Source: Panax quinquefolius
Lineage: Eukaryota; Streptophyta; Magnoliopsida; Apiales; Araliaceae
Assembly (NCBI GenBank): GCA_020205615.1
Contig: JAINUW010000192.1
Span: 1-64,000 of the forward strand
DNA: 64,000 nt
Direction: 5' to 3'
In this document: piece after piece, positions 57,242-64,000 of the stretch
Layout of the letters: every line of letters begins with the position of its first letter
How positions within the stretch are numbered: the stretch's first letter is position 1
The notes under the pieces: model-generated
What the model was told of the DNA's origin: nothing
Seen by the model: the letters and a program-made list of their open reading frames with translations, nothing else
Databases searched by the model: none
Made by a program: the position numbers and the translations under genes

Positions 57242-59045
57242 CTTCTCGATCGTGCATGGGATAGTAAAGCTCCTCGGGTCTTTGAGTTTTGGTGGAAGCT
57301 TTTTCTATAACACTGCACTACACTCCTCTGTTAGTGCCACTGTTTCGAAGTCTTCCCATTTCTTCTTCCTCGACAGAATTCCCTTCATAAACTTCGCATA
57401 ACTCGGCATTTGTTCTAGGGCCTCTGCGAATGGGATGTTAATCTGGAGTTTCTTGAACACATCTAAAAACTTTATGAATCGCTTATCGATTTCGTTTTGG
57501 ACCCTCTCTTTAAAGCGGCGGTGGGAGATAAACAATCGGCTCGCTGTTTAACTTTGTTTCCTCATTTTTGTTACCCTCCACTGCGTTACTGTCATCAACT
57601 TTTTCCTCTAGTGTTGCTGAATTTTCTATATTATTCCCACCGAGGTGTTTTCCACTTCTCAACATAACTGCTTGACATTGCTCATTATTACCATTCGAAT
57701 TTCTTTCGGTGTCGCTAGGTAATGTTCCTTGTGGTCTATTCTTTAATGCCAATGCAATTTGACCTATCTGATTCTCTATATTTTTGATAACAATAGCTTG
57801 ATTCTTCATAGCCAAATCATTGCTAGTCATGTACCTTGCCCATGATTTCTCCCCATCGGATTTCCTATTCTGCTGTTGAATCTGTTGTGGATGACTATGA
57901 AAACCAGGGGGATATGATGGTCATGGAGCTTGAGTTTGCTGATTATTGCTCCATGAGAGGTTTGGGTGGTTCCTATTCCCCTAGTTGTAGGTGTTTTGGT
58001 AGGTATTTTGCGGAATTCTATTGTAGTTTCCTATGAACTAAACAGATGCTGGATTTATTGCACACTGCTCTGTCGGATGATCCCCCGCACACAATTCACA
58101 TACTACCATAACCTGCTGAACTTGTTGAACTAAAGCCCCTGCTATCGTATCCACCCTCTCATTCATCGCATCAAACTTCATGGATAGTGAAGAAAGAGTT
58201 GCTTGTATAGCTGTTACTCCATCTAATTCCAAGATCCCAGCCACCTTTGATTGTGTCATTCTTGCTGTGGGCCACTTGTAGTTATTTGCCGACATTGTTT
58301 CTATCAAATTGTAGGCTTCCTCGTAACTCATAGCCATGAATGCACCGCCCGATGCCGCATCAATGCTAGTTCTGATATTTCCATGTAGCCCGTCATAGAA
58401 GGTGTTTATTTGTAACCACTTGGGCAATCCATGATGTGGGCACTTTCTGAGTAATTCCTTGTATCTCTCCAATGCCTCATATAGTGACTCTCCATTCTGC
58501 TGCTCAAACATTGTGATGTCATTCCTCATTTTCGCAGTTTTCGCCGGTGGGAAAAATTTGGCAAGACATTTTTGAGCCAAAATCCTCCCACGTAGTGATC
58601 GAACCCGGCGGTAAAGAATGTAACCAACTCTTCGCCTTGTCCCGTAAATTGAATGGTCACAAGCGAAGTCTCACTGCCTCATCCGACACCCCATTGTACT
58701 TGAACGTGTCGCACATATCCAGAAAACTGATTAAATGCTCATTTGGTTCGTCGTTTGCCATTCCCCAAACTGACATGAGTTCTGCATCATCTGAATGGTC
58801 CCAGGCTTTATTTCAAAAGTGTTCACAGCTATTGCAGGCCTAGTAATGCTCGACTGCAGATCAGTCACCCTAGGTGTGGCAAAATCCCTCAATGCTTTCT
58901 GGTCTTCGGCAGCCATCGTTTCTTCCTTATCAGAATTTTCAAATTCGTTCCTCATTTCCTCAATCCACTTACTCAACTTTTGAAATCGTCTGTCAATGTC
59001 GTTTTCAAAAGGAAGCAAGTCTGGATGTTTAGATCGTGTTTGCAT
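57242..59045 (-). pseudogene. Athila gag, broken
   Basis: The start is at 59045 (MQTRSKHPDLLPFEND). A TGA or frame break near 58731 is followed by the retroviral gag domain (AKMRNDITMFEQQNGESLYE, FYDGLHGNIRTSIDAASGGA), with an expanded block AKSWLHSLPPGSITTWEDL at about 58590-58640. A knuckle of the Athila type, CELCAGDHPTEQC, is at about 58055-58095. The C-terminal parts (57510-57830 and 57305-57535) include IKNIENQIGQIALALKNRP and FKKLQINIPFAEALEQMP. Frame changes occur at about 58730, 58037 and 57510. Confidence 0.85.
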
Positions 59046-59157
59046 AAACCAATGTCGAAAACCTGAAATAGAGAAAACAAAAATAAAAATGTTTAAGTAA
59101 AACTGGACTAATTAAACTGATATTGTAAAAACAAATATTAAAATCTCGGCTAAATTG

Positions 59158-59176
59158 TTCCCCGGCAACGGCGCCA
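59158..59176 (-). other. Athila tRNA-Asp primer-binding site
   Basis: The plus strand reads TTCCCCGGCAACGGCGCCA, the 3' end of plant tRNA-Asp including CCA. The minus strand TGGCGCCGTTGCCGGGGAA is thus the primer site, six bases inside the LTR end (59183). This is the standard Athila primer and supports the lineage call. It is not a tRNA gene. Confidence 0.92.
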
Positions 59177-59182
59177 AAAACT

Positions 59183-60530
59183 TGTTGGTGAAAATCAATA
59201 TGCTTAAAAACACGCAAGTGCACGTGGTCAACAAGTAATATAGTAGTGAATAGAGGACAAAATATCAAAAATCCTAACTTCACAGTATCAATTTTGTATT
59301 AACCCTAATTTTATTAAACTAATCAATTCAATGGTTTTAAATTATAAAAGAAAAACTAAATTAATAAATAATTAAACTATCACAAAACAATCACCAATAA
59401 CGAAATCGGGAATTTCAAACAATAATTGGAGAATTAGACTTATGATTTCACCCTGAGCTTCACTCTGATTTTCAAACCTTTATTCCAACTCAATTCAATA
59501 TTCCAGTTTATTAATCAAGAACACGAACGTAATACCATATTAACATCAATCCACAATTAAGATAGAAATCTGTTAAACACCTAAATTAACCAACTCACTA
59601 TATCTCTATATGAATTGTAATAAAAAAGGTTGAAGTTTAAGCTCTCTATACGATTACATGCGATGTCAATCGTATCTCTACCTTAACAATAATCACAAAT
59701 CTGCTATCGACAAAATTCATGACACATGCTATATTAACTAGGTTCAGATTGAATCTCTCTCTCGATTCCTTTCAAATCCACAAAGAACTGTTGATCAGGC
59801 AATTCATAAATTCACGCACAAATTAACATAGATAAACTGAAAATATCTTATTGAATTGGAAATCAAAGTTATAAAATCATCGTTACGCCCAAAGATCCAT
59901 CACAATTCTAATAAATAAATTAGTTCATAACGAATGAATTAAAAACTGAATAATTTGTTGAAAACATCATCCCAATTACAAATAGATGAAATAGAAGAAG
60001 AATTATGGAAAACCCCTTCACGTATCCTCAATTTGCAACCGTCGTGACAATCTCTGAAAATTACTCCTCCAACGTTCGCTCTTCAAATCTTGAAATCGCT
60101 CTTGAATTCTACCTTTTTTCTTTTTTTTTGTTATAAGATTGTTGTTGTTCTAAGTAGAAGCAAAACTCCCCTCTATTCTGTAGAATGATCCTTTTATTAG
60201 ATTCCAAATGCATTGAAACCCCACAAAACGAGCTGAGCCCCAAATTGAAGTTGAAACCAAACAGAAAGTTCTTTGAACAGGACCCCCCCCGAGCGAAGTG
60301 CAGTATAAAAAAGGCCCGCCCCCCAGTGTATACATCGACTTCAAAATTCCAAGGCTCCAATTTTTTTTGAGTTTTGCTCCAAAAAGACCGCCTTTCCATA
60401 CCAATTGCATCCATGACCACCCTACACATAAAATATCATGAAACAAGTAAAACGAACACAAAACATGAAAATAACTACGAATTTAAACTTGAAATGAATA
60501 TTGATTTGTGTATATAAAATCCATTTATCA
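59183..60530 (-). repeat. Athila 5' LTR
   Basis: 1348 bp with plus-strand ends TGTTGGTGAAAATC and CCATTTATCA. The left side is the primer site; the right side is AGTAC and then T1 gag. It includes a GC-rich patch around 60280-60330 with C and G runs. Openings on both strands between 60109 and 60461 are not coding. Confidence 0.87.
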
Positions 60531-61014
60531 AGTACTTGTCATTGAACAGTTTCTAAAACATTTTCCAAGACATGTTGAGTGCGGCTGGCTAGGTACGCTT
60601 CACAGACTCCGACCAGTAGTCTGCCTCACCACGGAACATAAAGATGGAAAATTGAACCTTATGTTCCTTCGTGCATCCCAAGACATCGAATATCTTGGTA
60701 ATTTTCTTGACCCACATTTCCGCCTTAATCGGATCCGGTTTTCCCACAAATTCTGGTGGTCCCAACTCTTTGAACTGCTTGGCTGTGACAAGCCACACAT
60801 TGCTATCATTTCCACCCGTATTTTGTACACGAGTCTCCCTCGTCTGATTTTGCATGAACTACAAAAAGCTTCTAAACTTCTCATCATTCATCATTTGTTC
60901 GGTAGTGTTGTTTTCAGGAGGAATATTGCCTTCCTGTTGCACGGTCCCCTGGGTGGTGATTAAAGGTTTCTCCACGGTCTCATTCACTCTATTGTTAATA
61001 TTTCCAGCTGCCAT
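60531..61014 (-). pseudogene. T1 gag, N-terminal part
   Basis: The start is the ATG at 61014 (MAAGNINNRVNETVEKPL). It continues QQEGNIPPENNTTEQMMNDE, a TAG in FLQFMQ (near 60859), then WLVTAKQFKELGPPEFVG, AEMWVKKITKIFDVLGC and FRGEADYWSESV. A further TAG near 60590 precedes PAALNMSWKMF, with another stop, and the sequence ends at LFNDKY, where the Athila LTR begins. The gag domain is the retrotransposon gag type common to plant chromoviruses. It is 188 bp from the LTR, the same layout as in element A. Confidence 0.85.
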
Positions 61015-61186
61015 TCTCAAATACTACCACAAAACAACGGTTAATTAACAAATTAACATATCACATATTAACCATATGCTCCGACTGACCAACCAAATAA
61101 GCTTAGGTATGACACACTAGCAAAGGATTACTTGTCTCTCCCCTCCTAGTTCTATTTCCCGATCTCAGCCAGAGACCATATTCCTA

Positions 61187-61200
61187 AACTCTGATACCAA
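61187..61200 (-). other. T1 primer-binding site
   Basis: The minus strand reads TTGGTATCAGAGTT directly after the LTR end, the plant initiator-Met primer site. Confidence 0.85.
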
Positions 61201-61201
61201 C

Positions 61202-61431
61202 TGTGATGCCCCCAAAATAGGTATACATCACCCATTATGAGTCGCCAAACACATGGTACAAAAACAAATATAACTTCATTGATACAATTGTCGTGCAAAA
61301 TATGACAACACATATACTGTGAGTTTAAATACAAATATTGTCTAATAGACGGTATACAAACTCCAAAGGAGTCCTCATTATAATTATTGATATACTATTT
61401 TATAAAATAGTGAGGACTGCTAAACGACTAT
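61202..61431 (-). repeat. T1 5' LTR fragment
   Basis: It starts TGTGATGCCCCCAAAATAGG and follows the left T1 LTR fragment (4393) closely for 230 bp to ACGACTAT, where a second LTR start interrupts it. ACTAT (61427-61431) may be the left half of the target duplication of the following LTR. Confidence 0.8.
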
Positions 61432-62490
61432 TGTGACGCCCCCAAAATAGGTATACATCACCCATCTTACGTCGCCAAATACATGGTACCAAATTTAAAT
61501 ACAACTTAATAATATAATTGTCGTGTAAAATACGACAAAACATAAACTGAGATTTTTAATACAAATATTATCATCTAGACAATATGCACACTCAATGGAG
61601 TCCTCATTACATTTATTATCACACTTTTTAATAGAATAGTGAGGACTACTAATGTTATCATCTGGACCGTCACTCCATTCCCCGACTAGTCGTAGCTATA
61701 TACTTATTTCCTGAAGAGAACAATGAAAGCAAAGGTTGAGCTCAACTAGTCCAGTAAGAAATATTATGACTAAGATAATGCAGAATAATGTATCGTTAGC
61801 CTTCAACAGTATTAAATTGATATACAACAAGTTTAACTGCAGCGGAACAAGCAGTCCATTAGAAGAGTGGAGTAGAGCATAAAATATACTATCTTCTATG
61901 ATTTGAAAGGTTTATCGTCAATTTTATCGCTGAGACTCAGCTTAATAAATAATCCACATCATCGAATCACCCTTGCATTATGACCAAGGATATTCTTTAG
62001 TATAACGACCACAAATTATACATGCACTACGGGCCAAGGATATTCGTGTATTCATCAATGGTCATGATCATGCAACCAACTGTTCATCAATACACTACGG
62101 GCCAATGAGGACTTTTACCACATCATTTGTAACATTACGGTCATGATTATACCGAATACTCCCTGGTCATAATCATACCAAGTCCATCTATGCATTACGG
62201 CCACAGATGACTTTCAACATAATATAAGCATGAGGATGATGACAATGATATAAGAATTCAATTAAAAGAAAGCAAATGATAAATTTTTAAAGATTTATAA
62301 TTTAATTTATCCAGAATTCAATAATATCCAAATTGTCAACATGATACTGTTTTGTGGAGTAAAATTCAAGAATAATATTTTATCAAAAAAGATTTGGACA
62401 AAAAAGAAATCAATTTTTGTCATGAATAGTACCCTAGGTGAATAATAACTGAGTGAATAGTACCCTATAAATAGTAACTTCGGGAATAGT
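61432..62490 (-). repeat. Tekay-like LTR piece T2
   Basis: It begins TGTGACGCCCCCAAAATAGG. It is closer to element A's LTR (for example GAGGACTACTAATGTTATC against GAGGAATACTAATGCTATC) than to T1. It covers roughly the first 1.06 kb of an A-type LTR, with blocks such as GACCAAGGATATTCTTTAGT, and stops at GGGAATAGT where an oppositely oriented LTR starts. No element body is visible. Confidence 0.75.
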
Positions 62491-63367
62491 TGTAAGACTC
62501 CAAATTTTATGAAATGAAAGTATTCAATTTTCTTATAATTATTATTTTATTTCGTAAATGGTTAAATTGATAAAAGTTTAAAGTTAAGGGTGATATGTGA
62601 AATTTTTTTGCAAAGAAAACAAGTTGATATAAAATATTCGTTTGGTCGGGGAATATTCTTTTTTCAGAGAATATCCGTACAACGGCACAATCATTGGTGG
62701 ACCCCACAACAGAAGTATTATCGTTGTTAGAAAACGACAGAGTTATCTTTTTATAAAAATAACGGCGAAAGTGTTACCGTTAAATCTGTTGAACTACCCG
62801 GTAGTAAAAGTACGTGAATAATATCGTGATTGCGTAGTAGCACACGGTATTGATTATTGATGCTTACGTGAGAAGTCACTAAGTTATCTTGAATTATTTA
62901 CTCACATAAATTTTGCATCATATCTCTCATATTATTGATTCAATTATTGTCGCAGTATCATCTACATAATATTTATTATTATTAAATCAATAATTGAGAT
63001 GACAAAGTTATTCATATTATTATTTACAATATTGACAATGTCTAGAAGTTCTGTCAAGGAGAGGTTTGGTCACCTAATTGCGTGTTAATAAGGAGAAATC
63101 CTTATCGGAATGCCCCTCTTTCCTGGGAATGACCTGGTTGTTAAATATTGTGAGTTGTAATATTAATAATGAATAAGTTGTGTTGATTAAAGATGAAATT
63201 GATAGTTCCCTTGTGGTGGGATTATTAGTGTTAGTGGAAATCGACATTTATTTCGATAATAATTATGTCGGGAGGTTATATTGACCAATTGGGTAATTAA
63301 TCAGATAAATGAGCAATTAATTGATATTATTTCACATGCTTATAACTATTTGGTCACATTGTGTACT

Positions 63368-63583
63368 ATTGATTCACGTTCATGTACTATTAGTGGAGGT
63401 GGTGCAAGATTGATAATACTTGCATGACTAAATTTAAAATGGAGGTATAGATGAAGGTACTATACTATAATTAGTTTTTTTTACATGATTATACTATTAA
63501 GTCACATGGAATGAACTATTGATTCACATTATTTACTATTAGGGGAGGTGGTGCAAGTTTGATAATACTTGCAGGACTAAATT
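63368..63583 (+). repeat. Tandem duplication of about 150 bp in T3 LTR
   Basis: TATTGATTCAC followed by GAGGTGGTGCAAG and TTGATAATACTTGCA, then GACTAAATT, occurs at 63368-63435 and again at 63517-63583. The period is about 149 bp. The flanking ACTATACTATAAT also repeats (63461, 63610). The copies have diverged slightly. Confidence 0.8.
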
Positions 63584-63662
63584 AAAAATGAAGAAAAAGA
63601 GGAAGGTATTATACTATAATATTTCGAGCCCCAAAACGTGCAATTATCGAAAATATATTTTC

Positions 63663-63675
63663 CTATAAATAGAAG
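63663..63675 (+). promoter_or_regulatory. Putative T3 LTR TATA box
   Basis: CTATAAATAGAAG followed by CTCATTCCTTCATTATTTC, conserved with the box at 2040-2051 in element A in reverse orientation. Confidence 0.55.
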
Positions 63676-64000
63676 CTCATTCCTTCATTATTTCTCACCA
63701 ATTCACTAAAGCTATAGAACAATTATTATAGAGAGAAATTATAGAGAGAAAAAAGAAGAGAAGTCTGCTACCTCACTATTCCAGTATCCAGTCATCTTTT
63801 GAGGTAAGAGGTATTATTTCTTTCGTATTCATGAAGAGAGCTTCTGCTATTCCATTCTTTATTATTATGTTGAAATAACATGTCTATGCGAAGTACCGCA
63901 TACATGGTGAAATTCTTCCGTTATTCCATTCTTTATTATTTTGTTGGAATATCCTGTCTGTGCGGATTACGCATGACCTGGTTCCATTTTTTATTATTCT

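Larger units (their letters stand above)
53921..60530 (-). mobile_element. Athila element, truncated, nested in T1 gag
   Basis: A minus-strand Ty3-gypsy element with a 5' LTR (59183-60530), tRNA-Asp primer site (59158-59176), gag, protease, RT, RNase H and integrase. It stops inside the integrase C-terminus; the 3' region and 3' LTR are absent. The right side abuts T1 gag after AGTAC (60531-60535), the probable target duplication, whose partner is lost. No chromodomain. The primer site, FMD-F-SVYG RT box and LCDFGAS protease support Athila. Confidence 0.87.
4393..61431 (-). mobile_element. Tekay/Del-like chromovirus T1, host of the nested cluster
   Basis: A minus-strand Ty3-gypsy element reconstructed from separated parts. 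The 3' LTR is in two pieces (4393-4797 and 48981-50400), the polypurine tract is at 50401-50413, and pol runs from 50401 to 53920 in the order chromodomain-integrase, RNase H, RT, protease, gag zinc knuckles. The gag start is at 60531-61014, the tRNA-Met primer site at 61187-61200, and the start of the 5' LTR at 61202-61431. The two LTR starts share details that separate them from the other Tekay-like LTRs here, such as GACAACACATATACTGTGAG, which is why I pair them. The gaps are filled by the Sirevirus tandem, the Angela pair and an Athila element. Lineage rests on the chromodomain, the zinc knuckles and the integrase. Confidence 0.75.
62491..64000 (+). repeat. Tekay-like LTR T3, opposite orientation, runs off the right edge
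   Basis: It starts TGTAAGACTCCAAATTTT at 62491 and matches the reverse complement of element A's LTR from 3235 downward, including GGTGGACCCCACAAC, GGTCACCTAATTGCG, the TATA box and, near the right edge, the block that matches 1610-1790. The last part repeats TTCCATTCTTTATTATT words. It lies inside T2, apparently as an independent insertion. Confidence 0.8.

Noticed and set aside
59158..59176. tRNA-like end CCCCGGCAACGGCGCCA
   Set aside because: There is no tRNA body upstream. It is the complement of the Athila primer-binding site.
60109..60461. Overlapping open frames of about 100 codons in the Athila LTR, on both strands
   Set aside because: They overlap in different frames, lie within the LTR and show low-complexity or Cys/Phe-rich sequence without domains.
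1..64000. A host protein-coding gene or non-coding RNA gene
   Set aside because: Every recognisable coding block is gag or pol or the Sirevirus third ORF. I found no exon-like series, rRNA, tRNA or snRNA gene. A small unknown RNA cannot be excluded.
1..64000. Integrated plant pararetrovirus
   Set aside because: No movement protein, caulimovirus-type coat or translation transactivator blocks are visible. All RT regions come with integrase and LTRs.

Overview
This window is plant nuclear repeat DNA. It is AT-rich and holds no gene that looks cellular. Nearly everything is LTR retrotransposon sequence of four plant lineages: Ty1-copia Sirevirus (SIRE/Maximus-like), Ty1-copia Angela-like, Ty3-gypsy Tekay/Del-like chromovirus, and Ty3-gypsy Athila. 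The combination (chromodomain gypsy, Athila with a tRNA-Asp primer site, Sirevirus with an extra third ORF) fits a seed plant, most likely a eudicot. The third ORF reminds me of abundant uncharacterised proteins in asterid genomes, but that is a recollection and a weak clue. Every coding region is broken by stops or frameshifts, so this is a graveyard of nested insertions and not a set of cooperating genes.

Layout. 1-3235: 5' end of a minus-strand Tekay-like element (A) that runs off the left edge, with gag fragment, primer site and a 2.7 kb LTR. 3236-4392: about 1.2 kb that matches no element here. 4393-61431: a minus-strand Tekay-like host element (T1). Its 3' LTR is split between 4393-4797 and 48981-50400 by about 44 kb of inserted copia DNA. 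Its pol lies at 50401-53920, its gag start at 60531-61014, and its 5' LTR start at 61202-61431. An Athila element (53921-60530, minus) sits inside T1 gag and has lost its own 3' end. 61432-64000: two further Tekay-like LTR pieces in opposite orientations.

Inside the T1 LTR. 4824-30028 is a tandem of two plus-strand Sireviruses (S1, S2) in the order LTR-internal-LTR-internal-LTR, sharing the middle LTR, followed by a 403 bp extra piece of LTR end. S2 carries a minus-oriented solo LTR of another copia family at 20946-22474. Beyond the tandem lies a minus-strand Angela-like element (30432-48974). A second copy of the same family sits in its 5' leader in the opposite orientation (37580-46641), with ATATA on both sides. 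The four Angela LTRs therefore read minus, plus, plus, minus and form large inverted repeats.

Most informative signals. The Sireviruses encode a third ORF with a helical N-terminal part, an acidic region built from repeated polypurine-tract-like DNA, a coiled coil, an RG-rich patch and a basic tail resembling a nuclear localisation signal. They also carry arrays of 20 bp units based on the palindrome CGATCG, and CTCTACGAT/ATCGTAGAG inverted pairs scattered through LTR, gag and ORF3. The Angela-like leader holds three copies of a 20 bp motif and a conserved short hairpin. An Athila integrase tail is fused in frame to Tekay gag zinc knuckles.

Limits. All homology calls come from reading motifs and comparing copies by eye. 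No alignment, identity value or insertion date was computed. Boundaries given to the base are those where LTR termini (TG...CA), primer sites or polypurine tracts can be read directly.
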